Positions 25,278-34,090 of a stretch of 56,400 nt of DNA are shown here, piece by piece. The notes under the pieces are model-generated. The model worked only from the letters and a program-made list of their open reading frames with translations, made no database searches and had not been told where the DNA came from. The DNA lies in assembly GCA_050747825.1 (NCBI GenBank), contig JBOGJG010000430.1:1-56400 (forward strand), given 5' to 3'. The first letter of the stretch is position 1; every line of letters begins with the position of its first letter. Source of the DNA: JBOGJG01 sp050747825 (GTDB lineage Bacteria > Acidobacteriota > UBA6911 > RPQK01 > JBOGJG01). A program made the translations under genes and the position numbers.

Positions 25278-26142
25278 CCTTCAGAATCTGGTCCACGCGG
25301 CTGCTGACGTCGTGGAGGTAGGCTTGGTCGCCGCCTCGCAGCTCGACCGTGAGATAGCCGCTGAAACCGATGTCGGCGATGGCTTTGCGGACTTCCGGCC
25401 AATCGATGCTGCCCTCGCGCACTTGCACGAACTGCCGGGTCTCAGTATCGAAATCCTTCAGGTGGAACCGGATGATGCGGTCTCCCAGCGTGCGAATCCA
25501 ATGCTGCGGGTAGCCGTACATGACGATGTTGCCCACGTCAAAGTAGGCCTTGACCCAGGGACTGTCGAGTTCATCCACATACCGGACGAACTCCGGAGCG
25601 CTAAGCAGGAATTTATTCCAGACTTCTTCAACGGCCATCACCACTCCCAGTTCCCTGGCCAGCGGGATCAACTTCCGAATCTGCTTTTGTGACCAGGGCC
25701 AGGCCTCCTCGTAGGTCGTCTCAGGGTTGACGACGGCCGGGACCAGCAGGACCGCATCGGCGCCCCACAGCTTGGCATTGCGCAGCGAGGTTTCCATCCC
25801 CTGCATACTGCGCTCCACCACCTCCGGATCGGCGCTGGAAAGCGGATACTTCCAATGCGCCATGTTCATGACGGAATGAATCTTGAGCCCGGCCTCGCGT
25901 GCCGCCTCCCCGATCTCCTTCGCTTCTGTGGGGTCTGTAAGCGTCTGAGTTTCCATGCCGACAAAACCGACGTCCACGGCCAGCTTGAAGCGGTCTACAT
26001 AGGAAAGCTCCTTGGGAAGCATGCTGATCAGCACCGATTTCAAAAGCTGCTGATCGGCCACGCGAGCTGAACTCGAAGTCCCCGAGTTAAATGCCAAACT
26101 TGTGGCCGTTGCTCCGGCCATTCCCAAAAAATTGCGCCGCAT
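25270..26142 (-). CDS. Tat-exported sugar phosphate isomerase/epimerase-like TIM barrel
   Basis: About 290 residues. MRRNFLGMAGATATSLAF is a twin-arginine-like signal, supporting the start at 26142 rather than the longer frame to 26235. The mature part is an AP-endonuclease-2-type TIM barrel: VEEVWNKFLL, VKAYFDVGNIVMYG, IIRFHLKDFDTE and GYLTVELRGGD carry the Glu, Asp and His metal ligands. This family includes hydroxypyruvate and xylose isomerases; the substrate is unknown. It is divergent from the ATPase at 26260. Confidence 0.8.
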   Translation of the reverse strand: MRRNFLGMAGATATSLAFNSGTSSSARVADQQLLKSVLISMLPKELSYVDRFKLAVDVGFVGMETQTLTDPTEAKEIGEAAREAGLKIHSVMNMAHWKYPLSSADPEVVERSMQGMETSLRNAKLWGADAVLLVPAVVNPETTYEEAWPWSQKQIRKLIPLARELGVVMAVEEVWNKFLLSAPEFVRYVDELDSPWVKAYFDVGNIVMYGYPQHWIRTLGDRIIRFHLKDFDTETRQFVQVREGSIDWPEVRKAIADIGFSGYLTVELRGGDQAYLHDVSSRVDQILKGV

Positions 26143-26212
26143 AAACACCGTCGTCGTTGCCAATCGTATTGAGTCCTGGCCTGACTGGGGCAATTTAATT
26201 GCTATTCTTTCA

Positions 26213-26259
26213 TTTACAACTTTACTATCGTCCAAGTATACTATTGTAAGAGTAAAGTT
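26213..26259 (+). promoter_or_regulatory. Promoter and inverted-repeat operator of the ATPase gene
   Basis: TTTACA (26213-26218) and TATACT (26237-26242) with an 18-base spacer form a sigma70-like promoter. AACTTTACT (26218-26226) and AGTAAAGTT (26251-26259) are perfect nine-base inverted repeats flanking the -10, and the second arm touches the ATG. The layout suggests repressor binding or a small leader hairpin. Confidence 0.55.
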
Positions 26260-27726
26260 ATGGGACAGAAGATTGTCGATCGTGAGCCGGAGAAGGTTAA
26301 GCTTCGCCGGCTCGCAAAGCTGAAAACACCGCGACTGGTTCTGCTATACGGCCGGCGAAGAGTCGGGAAAACTCATTTGCTCACCAATCTCTGGGACAGC
26401 CAGCGAGTCTTTTATTTCACCGCCTCAGCCACAACCTCTGAGCAGAACCGGCGCCAACTCATCATGGAAGCATCCGAATGGTCAGGGGAGACCCTGCAGC
26501 CGGAGGACTACCCGACCTGGCGCACCGTCTTTCGATTGATGCTGGGCCTTAGGCCAGGGCGGCTGCTGATCCTTGTCCTCGACGAGTTTCAATACCTGGG
26601 TGAAACTCCCGCAGATCTGGCGCGGGTGACTTCCGAATTGAATGCGGCCTGGGAAGGACTGAGAAATCCGCGACGATCCCTCCTGTTCGTGATTTCCGGC
26701 TCCTCGGTGGCAACCCTGGAGGCACTGGACCGAGGAGGCGCCCCCCTCTACGGGCGTTTCGCCTGGAAGGCACAATTGCAACCTTTCGATTACCTGGATG
26801 CCGGCAAGATGGCTTCGTTTGAGAGCTTGAGGGATCGAGCCTGTACTTATGGAATCTTCGGTGGAATGCCGCGTTATCTGGCCCCGGTGAATGCCAGGCA
26901 TTCCCTGGCACAGAATGTCGCCGACCTCATGCTTTCGCCTCGGGGCGAGGTCCGTATCCAGGTCGAGACGGCCCTCCTGCAGGAACAGGGACTTCGTGAC
27001 ATTCCCAAATATACAGCCATTCTCAGAGCGATTGGAGCTGGACGGACAGATCTTAACGAGATAGCCCAGCGAGCGGGACTTTTAAACGACAGCCCCCTGC
27101 GGGACAAGGTCGAGCGGTTGGTGGGCCTTGGATTTGTGGAAAAAAAACGCAATTTGGGAGCAAAGCGCACTTCTCCGTATCGTTATCGGCTGGCTGACCC
27201 GGCCTTTATGTTCTATCACCAGTTTGTGGCCCGCCTGGAAACCGCCCTGGAAGTGAATGAACCCATGGAAGTGTGGAAAGACCACTTGTCATCCCAACTC
27301 GATCAATACATGGGCCATCTGTTCGAACGCATCGCCGAACAGGCATACCAGCGGCTTCGCAAGCAGAAGAAGCTTCCATTGATCAAGGAATGGGGACGTT
27401 GGGAAGGCGCCGGCCGTGACGGGGATTCGCTGGAGATCGATTTAGCCGCCTATCTCACTGACGGAAGGGTTCTTACGGGTGGGGTGAAATGGAATAATGA
27501 ACCCTTGGAAGCCCGCTGGCACTTCCATCACCTCGCGGCGATTGAACGGCTGGCTGTCGCCGGAGTGGAGTGGGCCCACGCCGCGAAACAGGAGGATTCC
27601 CCTCTGATCTATGTGGCCGCGGGTGGTTTCACCCGATCTTTTGAGGACGCGGCTCGCGTCAGCCGCCAGCAGGTCATTCTCTGGTCGTTGAAAGATCTGT
27701 ACCCATACAGTGCGGAAGAGGTTTAG
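26260..27726 (+). CDS. AAA+ ATPase of the archaeal-ATPase/DUF234 type
   Basis: 488 residues. Walker A is GRRRVGKT (31-38), Walker B is LILVLDEFQYL (D108, E109) and FVISGSS is the sensor strand. A winged-helix part follows (IAQRAGLLNDSPLRDKVERLV, SPYRYRLADPAFMFYHQF), then a C-terminal nuclease-like domain with LEIDLAAYLTDGRVLTGGVKW, where the second acidic residue of the usual EIDL...ExKW pattern is missing. Members are common in archaea and scattered in bacteria, with unknown function. It has its own promoter and is divergent from the isomerase gene. Confidence 0.8.
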   Translation: MGQKIVDREPEKVKLRRLAKLKTPRLVLLYGRRRVGKTHLLTNLWDSQRVFYFTASATTSEQNRRQLIMEASEWSGETLQPEDYPTWRTVFRLMLGLRPGRLLILVLDEFQYLGETPADLARVTSELNAAWEGLRNPRRSLLFVISGSSVATLEALDRGGAPLYGRFAWKAQLQPFDYLDAGKMASFESLRDRACTYGIFGGMPRYLAPVNARHSLAQNVADLMLSPRGEVRIQVETALLQEQGLRDIPKYTAILRAIGAGRTDLNEIAQRAGLLNDSPLRDKVERLVGLGFVEKKRNLGAKRTSPYRYRLADPAFMFYHQFVARLETALEVNEPMEVWKDHLSSQLDQYMGHLFERIAEQAYQRLRKQKKLPLIKEWGRWEGAGRDGDSLEIDLAAYLTDGRVLTGGVKWNNEPLEARWHFHHLAAIERLAVAGVEWAHAAKQEDSPLIYVAAGGFTRSFEDAARVSRQQVILWSLKDLYPYSAEEV

Positions 27727-27775
27727 GCTATAGGCTGTATGTAAAACTCGAAAATAACCCAAAAACCTATAGCCT
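27725..27775. terminator. Inverted repeat after the ATPase gene
   Basis: AGGCTATAGG (27725-27734) is perfectly complementary to CCTATAGCCT (27766-27775). The left arm begins inside the stop codon of the ATPase gene. Further AGCCTA copies follow (AGCCTACAGCCTAACC), so it may be a repeat element as well as a transcription end. No U-run follows. Confidence 0.45.
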
Positions 27776-27793
27776 GAGGTCTGCAGCCTACAG

Positions 27794-28016
27794 CCTAACC
27801 TAAAATCTCTTCCGGCGCCGCTATTTCCATCAATAGCAGCGCTTCCCCCAGGGTCTTTCCCTGGGGGTCAATTCTGAGGGATTTCGTGCCGCCACCTCCC
27901 AGAGCACGATGCAGTAAAAAATTGAAGGCCAGTAAATTCGGAAGCTCGAATCTTTCCACTTCTCCGTGGCAGACTCCCTTGAAATACGCCTTGACCCGCC
28001 ACCGCGGATGAGACCA
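27794..28016 (-). pseudogene. C-terminal fragment of an AtuA-like protein
   Basis: On the minus strand from 28016 the frame reads HPRWRVKAYFKGVCHG, then EVERFELPNLLAFNFLLHRA, LGGGGTKSLRIDPQGKTLGE and ALLLMEI, ending at a TAG (27796-27794). This is the conserved C-terminus of AtuA-related proteins linked to terpene and acyl-CoA degradation. The first half of the domain, with RSGDKGD, is missing. Confidence 0.7.
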
Positions 28017-28080
28017 TCCCGTAGAGGCCCACGGCGGCCAGAATCAGCGCCAGCAAGCTGAAGATACTTAGGAGTTCCAA
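28012..28080 (-). pseudogene. Fragment of a MacB/FtsX-type permease transmembrane helix
   Basis: LELLSIFSLLALILAAVGLYGMV, read on the minus strand, is the first of the last group of transmembrane helices in MacB/FtsX permeases, including the orphan permeases abundant in Acidobacteria. It stops at the AtuA-like fragment, with which it is fused out of family order. The upstream end merges with the CTTGGAA repeat. Confidence 0.55.
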
Positions 28081-28284
28081 GTTCCAAGTTCTTGCTTTAG
28101 TCAAGCATAGAATCCTCCACCGTCTGTGATGGTGGTGATTCGCCGTGGGCTTTGCCCGTACCACGAGCTGACCACTGACCCCGGCGCGCGGTAAGGCCAC
28201 CACCTTTGACGGTAGTCGTTTACTCTATTGCTTCCTACGCTTCTCACTTGAAACTTGGAACTTGAAACTTGGAACTTGGAATTC
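28071..28284. repeat. CTTGGAA/TTCCAAG repeat arrays in inverted orientation
   Basis: 28071-28095 contains repeated TTCCAAG units. 28246-28284 contains the complement, repeated ACTTGAA/ACTTGGA units of about seven to eight bases. They bound about 150 bases with no coding signal. The gap 27727-28286 is thus explained as repeats plus the two gene fragments. Confidence 0.6.
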
Positions 28285-28286
28285 AA

Positions 28287-29288
28287 TTAGTCCCTGGCGA
28301 AAGCGGCGTCAAAGGCGGTCGCCGAGGGTTTGAAATCAATATCTCTGACGAAATCGGCGGCTTCGGCGGCGCCGTGCTCACGGTCCATGCCGGAGTCCTC
28401 CCATTCCACTGAAAGCGGGCCTTCGTATCCAATCTCGTTGAGAGCGCGGATAACTTCTTCAAACAGGATGTTGCCCCGGCCCAGGGATCGAAAATCCCAG
28501 TAGCGGTCTCGGTGCCCAAAGGAGAGATGGCCTCCGAAGACGCCTGAGCGTGTGGGGTTGAACGACCAGTATACGTCCTTCATATGCACGTGAAAAATAC
28601 GGTCTGGAAAGGTGCGGATGAAGGCCACGTAATCCACGCCCTGGTATCCGAAGTGGCTGGGGTCGTAATTGAAGCCAAAGGCCTCATGGCCTCCCACTGC
28701 AGCCACGGCCCTTTCCGCAGTCGAGATATCGAAGGCGATCTCAGTGGGGTGGACTTCCAGCCCAAACTTCACGCCGGTCTCGGAAAAGGCGTCCAGAATA
28801 GGCGAAAAACGGCGGGCAAAATCCTGGTAGCCTTCTTCGAGCATCTGGGGCTCCACGGGGGGAAACGAGTAAAGAAGGTGCCAAATGCTGCTGCCCGTAA
28901 ATCCGTTCACCACCTTCACACCGAATTTAGCGGCGGCTCGGGCGGTATTGATCGTCTCTTGGGCGGCGCGCCGGCGAACCCCTTCCGGATCGCCGTCTCC
29001 CCATACATAAGGAGGAAGGATAGCTTTGTGGCGGCTGTCGATCAGGTCGCAAATGGCCTGTCCGACCAGATGGTTGCTGATGGCAAAGCACTTGAGCCCA
29101 TATTTGTTGAGGACTTCCCAGCGGCCGTCGCAGTACCCGTCATCTTCGAGCGCCTTCTTAACCTCGAAATGGTCGCCCCAGCAGGCCAGCTCGACACCGT
29201 CATAGCCGAACTCCTTAGCCTTCCTGCACATGGTGTCAAAGTCCAGGTCCGCCCACTGCCCAGTAAAAAGTGTTACCGGTCTTGCCAT
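28287..29288 (-). CDS. Sugar phosphate isomerase/epimerase (TIM barrel)
   Basis: 333 residues, cytoplasmic (no signal). Ligand-bearing motifs of the AP-endonuclease-2 fold are seen: GYDGVELACWGDHF, VKFGLEVHPTEIAFD, FGFNYDPSHFGYQGVDY, IFHVHMKDVYW and PLSVEWEDSGMDREHG. Relatives act on sugars or inositol derivatives; the substrate is not determinable. The ATG at 29288 is chosen because GGGAGGAGA lies about nine bases upstream, and the longer frame has no family similarity. Confidence 0.85.
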   Translation of the reverse strand: MARPVTLFTGQWADLDFDTMCRKAKEFGYDGVELACWGDHFEVKKALEDDGYCDGRWEVLNKYGLKCFAISNHLVGQAICDLIDSRHKAILPPYVWGDGDPEGVRRRAAQETINTARAAAKFGVKVVNGFTGSSIWHLLYSFPPVEPQMLEEGYQDFARRFSPILDAFSETGVKFGLEVHPTEIAFDISTAERAVAAVGGHEAFGFNYDPSHFGYQGVDYVAFIRTFPDRIFHVHMKDVYWSFNPTRSGVFGGHLSFGHRDRYWDFRSLGRGNILFEEVIRALNEIGYEGPLSVEWEDSGMDREHGAAEAADFVRDIDFKPSATAFDAAFARD

Positions 29289-29627
29289 CGCTCTTGTCTC
29301 CTCCCTTTGTCGACGCAGGATAGCACATCGGCAGTGGACAATAAACGCCCCGGGGCCGCAATAGAGGCTGCGAAAAGATCTTACCGGCGGGCGTCCTGGC
29401 GGGCAAGGGAGCCCTTCCACTTTAAAATACGTTCATCAGCCGTGAGGAGCGTGGCTCGAGAGAGTGTGGCAGTGGCGGTATGAGACGATCGGCCGGATCA
29501 GAGTGGAACTTTGAGATCGCCGCAGCCGCGATGCCAATCTCACCTGTTGTGCCTTTACCCGCCGGCAGGGTCTGGCGCTCAGCGCTTGGTTGTCTCCCGT
29601 CTGTCGAATCAACTATAGTAGCCTGCG
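29289..29627. other. Intergenic region between divergent genes
   Basis: 339 bases. It must hold the promoters of the minus-strand isomerase and plus-strand hemQ. CAACTATAGTAG shortly before hemQ could supply a -10 (CTATAG). I see no gene, RNA or clear repeat. Confidence 0.5.
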
Positions 29628-30440
29628 ATGGACGAAATTCGTGCTCGCGAGGGTTGGTTTGTTCTGCATCTGTTCTACCGCGTGGATCGCGCCTGCTGGA
29701 AGGGGCGGGATCCTTCCGAGCGGTCGAAGATGCGGGAGTGTTTTAAACAGTTGATCGCCGGCTTCCGCGAAGCCGAAAACTGTCAGGCTTATCTCTATTC
29801 AGTACCGGGCCATAAAGCGGATATGGCCGTCATGCTGGTCGATCCGGAGCTGCAGCATCTGAATCAGATGGAGAACGATATCCTGGAGGCCTTCGCGCCA
29901 GGCATCCTCGAGCCGGTGTACTCATTCGTCTCCATGAGCGAGATCTCAGAGTACATGAGCAGTGAGGAAGATTATGACCGCACGCTACGGGAAAAAGAGG
30001 GGCTGGCGCCTGATTCGTCTGAGTACCAGCAAAAGATGGAAAACTTCCGCCAGAAGATGCAGCCATATATTCATGATCGTCTGTACCTGAAGGTACCGAA
30101 GCACCGCGTGATGTGCTTCTATCCGATGAGTAAGGCTCGCGGAGAACAGAAGAACTGGTACACACTCGATTTCAAGACCCGCAAGGAGCTGATGGGGGGA
30201 CATCTGATGAGCGGCCGCAAATACGCGGGCAAAGTCAAGCAGTGGGTCACCGGATCCGCCGGACTGGACGACTGGGAATGGGGTGTCACGCTCTTTGCCG
30301 ACGACCCCCAGTACCTGAAACAGATCGTCTACGAGATGCGCTTCGACGAGGTCAGTGCCGTCTATGGTCAGTTCGGCGATTTTCTGGTCGGTATTCACCT
30401 GGAGCCGAACGAGCTTTTTGAACGCCTCAAGCTGGGATAA
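29628..30440 (+). CDS. hemQ: Coproheme decarboxylase (HemQ/ChdC)
   Basis: Converts coproheme III to heme b with peroxide, last step of the coproporphyrin-dependent heme pathway. 270 residues of the chlorite dismutase fold. Y165 in CFYPMSKARGEQKNWYTL corresponds to the reactive tyrosine, and H192 in GGHLMSGRKYAGKVKQ to the proximal heme ligand. GLDDWEWGVTLF and FDEVSAVYGQFG are diagnostic. The residue that distinguishes true chlorite dismutases (distal Arg) is not apparent. It is convergent with murB, ten bases apart. Confidence 0.92.
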   Translation: MDEIRAREGWFVLHLFYRVDRACWKGRDPSERSKMRECFKQLIAGFREAENCQAYLYSVPGHKADMAVMLVDPELQHLNQMENDILEAFAPGILEPVYSFVSMSEISEYMSSEEDYDRTLREKEGLAPDSSEYQQKMENFRQKMQPYIHDRLYLKVPKHRVMCFYPMSKARGEQKNWYTLDFKTRKELMGGHLMSGRKYAGKVKQWVTGSAGLDDWEWGVTLFADDPQYLKQIVYEMRFDEVSAVYGQFGDFLVGIHLEPNELFERLKLG

Positions 30441-30450
30441 CAGGAGTCTC

Positions 30451-31404
30451 TTATCCGTGTAATCCGGATAATCCGTGGCTGGAAATGTTTGGCCAGTCCT
30501 CGCTATCCACGACCAGAATCTCGGGTTCAAGGCGGATGCCGAAATGTTCATAGACGCGTCCGGCGTATTCATCGGCCAGTGACAGGATGTCTCGGCTGCC
30601 GGCATTTCCGGCATTCATGATCAAATTGGCGTGATAATCGGCGATTAGAGCGTCTCCCCGGCGGGCACCCTTGGCGCCGACCGCCTCCAGTAGTTTTCCG
30701 GCCGGAATCTTTCCAAACATGATGAAGTCCTGAGGGATCGTTTGCAGAATCTCCGGCGGAAGATCCGCTGCCACAATATTCTTGAAGAAGCTGCCCGGAC
30801 ACTGGAGACCGGCCGGGTACTTGAGCAGCCGCTTGGTCAGGATCTCATCAGAGATCGACTGGAGATCTTCACTGGTGGGCTGCAGGCGCAGGCGGCAACT
30901 CAGGATGAAGTGGTCGCGGCGTTCTTTAAACACACTGTGCCGGTAAGAGAATCCGGCATCCTCGGCTGTCATGACCAGTGCCCCTTGTGGAGACCAGGCC
31001 TGTACGTTCACGACCGTGTCGCGGATCTCCTGACCATAGGCGCCGGCGTTGCCAATAACAGCGCCGGCCACGGATCCTGGGATGCCGTACATGCATTCCA
31101 GTCCCTTGAGGCGGTGTTGGTTTACCCAGCGGATCAAGTGGCCCAGGTTTTCAGCGCCGCCGACTACCACTTCATCCTGCTGACGGTCAAGTCCTTTGAT
31201 CTGATTTTGGATGAGAAGGCCCGGGAAGCCTTCGTCCGAGAAAAGAACATTACTGCCTTGGCCCAGAAAGAGCACTGGAAGATCCCGGGCCCACCTGTAC
31301 GAAGATTCCAATTCTTCCGGACTGTGAACCTGTACAAACCAGCGTCCGGTGCCGCCAATCTTCAGAGTCGTCAGAGCTGCCAGAGAGACGTTGCTGACAA
31401 TCAA
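30451..31404 (-). CDS. murB: UDP-N-acetylenolpyruvoylglucosamine reductase
   Basis: Reduces the MurA product to UDP-MurNAc with NADPH and FAD. 317 residues: TTLKIGGTG, FLGQGSNVLF, GIPGSVAGAVIGNAGAYGQEI (FAD site), CPGSFFKNI (proton-donor Ser) and EPEILVV (C-terminal Glu). The protein is longer than needed at the C-terminus; its last codons run through a copy of the ATCCGTG repeat (30455-30477). Start is TTG at 31404, overlapping the stop of the OPT gene (TTGA). Confidence 0.92.
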   Translation of the reverse strand: MIVSNVSLAALTTLKIGGTGRWFVQVHSPEELESSYRWARDLPVLFLGQGSNVLFSDEGFPGLLIQNQIKGLDRQQDEVVVGGAENLGHLIRWVNQHRLKGLECMYGIPGSVAGAVIGNAGAYGQEIRDTVVNVQAWSPQGALVMTAEDAGFSYRHSVFKERRDHFILSCRLRLQPTSEDLQSISDEILTKRLLKYPAGLQCPGSFFKNIVAADLPPEILQTIPQDFIMFGKIPAGKLLEAVGAKGARRGDALIADYHANLIMNAGNAGSRDILSLADEYAGRVYEHFGIRLEPEILVVDSEDWPNISSHGLSGLHG

Positions 31405-33452
31405 GATCGAGAGGCGGTGCGGTAAAGCCAGTAGACCAGGCCGGCTATAGCCAGCACTCCCAGAAAATTGGCGATCGGTTCAAAGCCTGACGGAACGATT
31501 CTCAGCACATCTGTATTTTGAGCTGCCGCAAAAGGAATGGCCAGGAAAATACCGATCAGGGCTTCGCCGGTGATGAGGCCCGAGGCAAACAGGAGCCCAC
31601 GCCGGCCGGCATCCATAGACACTTCGTCGAAAGCAGCGCCTCGTCTGGCCCGCCGGGCCAGCCTGTGTCCGGCAAAGTGGGCCACCAGACCCCCAATAAA
31701 AATTGGCACGGAAAGCTCCAGAGGAAGATAAATCCCCACTGCTACTGCCAGCACTGGAGTCCTGAACTCGCTGTTGCGAGCTTTAAGGATCTGATCCAGG
31801 GTGATGATTCCCATAGCAATGAGCGCTCCGATGCTGATCATTCCCCATTCCAGATCGCCGGCAAAGACGCCCTGGGCCACTGAATTCATCAGCGTGGCCT
31901 GGGGGGCGGCCAGCATTTCCGACTCGTCCATTCCCGGGCGGGGGAAGACGCCGCCTAAGCCATAGGCGTTAAAGAGAAGCTGGAGCACGGGAGCCAGGGC
32001 CAGAGCGCCGGCCACGACTCCGATCATCTGCATGATCTGCTGCTTGTAAGGAGTGGCGCCGACTATGCGACCGGTTTTAAGGTCCTGCATGTTGTCGCCG
32101 GCAATGGCTGCCGCCGATGCCACCACCGCGCCGATAATGATGGTGGTCGCAGCGGCCGCCATGGCCTGGCCGGCTGCACCGGCAAAATCAATCTGCGAGC
32201 CCAGCATCAGGAGCAAAATCAGCGAAGCCGTCAGGATAGTTGCAATGGTGACGCCCGAAATGGGATTGTTGGAGGAACCCACCAGGCCGGCCATGTAGCC
32301 GGCCACTGATGAAAAGACGAAGCCGGCAATCAGGGCGAAAATGGTTCCGAAGAGAATGGTTGACCAGTAGAGCCCGTCTGAAATCAAGAGCTCGGTGCGC
32401 CCTATGATCACTGCCAGGGTAATAAAGACCGGCACGGCCAATAACAAGGCTCCGATGATTACGAGATTGATAGGAATATCCCGCTCAGTGCGCGGAATGC
32501 CGGCTGATTGGCCCTCCCGTCTGGCTCGGACCGCAGCCACAGAGGAGCGGATGCCCGCGCGAATCGGTTCAATGAGGGAAAGCAGGGCCCAAATGCCCCC
32601 CACGACCATGGCGCCCACGCCCATGTAACGGATTTTGGTGCTCCAGATGGTCAGAGCCGCTCCGTAGCCGCTCTCGCCTGGCGGTCCCCCATAAAGAGCC
32701 GTATAGATGGGAATGCCGAAAAGCCACGCGATCAGGCCTCCCGCAAAAACCAGGATGGCGATGTTCAAGCCGACGATATAGCCCACGCCGAGAAGGGCTG
32801 GAGAGAGGTCCATCCCATATCCAAAGAGGGAACGTCCTGCCAGGAAGGCTCCATCCACCGAGGAAGAAAAAAGCTTCAGACCGGTTTGGGAAAGCTTGAG
32901 CAGAGCGCCGGCCAATCCGGCCACTGCAATGCTGCGCACGCCGGCGCCGCCTTCCGAGCCCGCCTTTAAAACCTCTCCTGTGGCAATCCCTTCCGGGAAG
33001 GTCAAATTGCCTTCGATGATCAGGGCGCGCCGGAGGGGGATAGTGAACAGGACGCCCAGCAGTCCACCCAGAATGCCGATAGCGAAGGTAGGTAGATAAG
33101 GAAACCCGGACCAGTACTGGAGCAGAATCAGTGCGGGAAGTGTAAAGATTATACCAGCCGCCAGCGACTCGCCCGCTGAGGCGGCGGTCTGAACGAGGTT
33201 ATTCTCCAGGATGTTGTGCTTCCGGAAAAAGCGTAGCACCGCCATGGAAACAACTGCCGCCGGGATTGACGCGGTGACGGTCATCCCCACTTTCAATCCA
33301 AGATAGGCATTGGCGGCGGCCATAATGATCGAGAGCGTAAATCCCAGAAAGATGGCCTTGGCGGTCAGCTCGGGCAGTTCCTGAGTAGGCAAGATGTAAG
33401 GCCTGAACTCCTCGTGCCGTTCTTTCGCTTCCGCGTCCCGAGTCTCCTTCAT
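31401..33452 (-). CDS. OPT-family oligopeptide transporter
   Basis: 683 residues with about 15 hydrophobic segments. The N-terminal ELTAKAIFLGFTLSIIMAAANAYLGLKVGMTVTASIPAAVV is the bacterial OPT signature. GDNMQDLKTGRIVGATPYKQQ and PGMDESEMLAAPQATLM are also typical. Substrates are oligopeptides or metal-chelates; it is not predictable which. It starts with ATGA overlapping the methyltransferase stop and ends overlapping murB, so all three are one operon. Confidence 0.92.
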   Translation of the reverse strand: MKETRDAEAKERHEEFRPYILPTQELPELTAKAIFLGFTLSIIMAAANAYLGLKVGMTVTASIPAAVVSMAVLRFFRKHNILENNLVQTAASAGESLAAGIIFTLPALILLQYWSGFPYLPTFAIGILGGLLGVLFTIPLRRALIIEGNLTFPEGIATGEVLKAGSEGGAGVRSIAVAGLAGALLKLSQTGLKLFSSSVDGAFLAGRSLFGYGMDLSPALLGVGYIVGLNIAILVFAGGLIAWLFGIPIYTALYGGPPGESGYGAALTIWSTKIRYMGVGAMVVGGIWALLSLIEPIRAGIRSSVAAVRARREGQSAGIPRTERDIPINLVIIGALLLAVPVFITLAVIIGRTELLISDGLYWSTILFGTIFALIAGFVFSSVAGYMAGLVGSSNNPISGVTIATILTASLILLLMLGSQIDFAGAAGQAMAAAATTIIIGAVVASAAAIAGDNMQDLKTGRIVGATPYKQQIMQMIGVVAGALALAPVLQLLFNAYGLGGVFPRPGMDESEMLAAPQATLMNSVAQGVFAGDLEWGMISIGALIAMGIITLDQILKARNSEFRTPVLAVAVGIYLPLELSVPIFIGGLVAHFAGHRLARRARRGAAFDEVSMDAGRRGLLFASGLITGEALIGIFLAIPFAAAQNTDVLRIVPSGFEPIANFLGVLAIAGLVYWLYRTASRS

Positions 33453-34090
33453 GATTGGAGTTCCCCAGCCGCCGCTATTTTAACAGCTAGTCCGCTCACA
33501 AGGGGGCGAGAAATTCTGGGAAGGGCGTCGGGCTCATGGTACCGGACCGCTTCCAGACGAAATCCGGACCGTTCAATGGCTGCGACTGTTTCACGATTCA
33601 GATGGCAGCCGAGGGCCACGAAAGACCACACAGGGGTCAGGCGGTCCTGCCAGCGGGCCCGCCTGCCGCTGCCTCGAATGTGCTCGATGAAGAGCAGCCG
33701 CCCCTGCGGCGAAAGGACCCGATGAATCTCAAACAGCGCCTTTTCCAGATCGGCCACGGTGCAGAAGACCAGTGTAGCCACGGCAGTGTCAAAAGCCCCA
33801 TCAGCAAAAGGGAGTGATTCCGCAGGCGCCTTGTGCAAGGTGACCGGTACTTGGGCCTGCGAGAGCTTGGCCCCGGCTTCTGCCATCATCTCCTGGTGAG
33901 GTTCGGTCAGCACCACTTCCTGGACATCGCGATAGTGCGGGAGGTTTGCGCCCGTTCCTCCCCCGATTTCGATGACTCTGCCACTGGCCATGGCCAGCAG
34001 CTCACGTCTCTTCTCGGCCAGCCAGTCCTGCTCGGCTTTTTTTAGCAAACGGTCGTAAAGCTTGGCAAAGATCCAGTGCCGCAGATTCAT
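33449..34090 (-). CDS. Class I SAM-dependent methyltransferase
   Basis: 213 residues. SAM motif I is VIEIGGGTGANLPHY. LPFADGAFDTAVATLVFCTV and LSPQGRLLFIEHIRG are motifs II and III of the UbiE/methyltransferase-11 class. The substrate is unknown; resemblance is to small cytosolic phospholipid/quinone methyltransferases with an N-terminal FAKLYDRLL. First gene of the operon with OPT and murB; the ATGA overlap with OPT indicates coupling. Confidence 0.85.
   Translation of the reverse strand: MNLRHWIFAKLYDRLLKKAEQDWLAEKRRELLAMASGRVIEIGGGTGANLPHYRDVQEVVLTEPHQEMMAEAGAKLSQAQVPVTLHKAPAESLPFADGAFDTAVATLVFCTVADLEKALFEIHRVLSPQGRLLFIEHIRGSGRRARWQDRLTPVWSFVALGCHLNRETVAAIERSGFRLEAVRYHEPDALPRISRPLVSGLAVKIAAAGELQS

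Noticed and set aside
28584..29483. Long open frame (299 codons) on the plus strand
   Set aside because: It lies antisense to the sugar-isomerase gene, which has clear family motifs and a ribosome binding site. The frame shows no domain.
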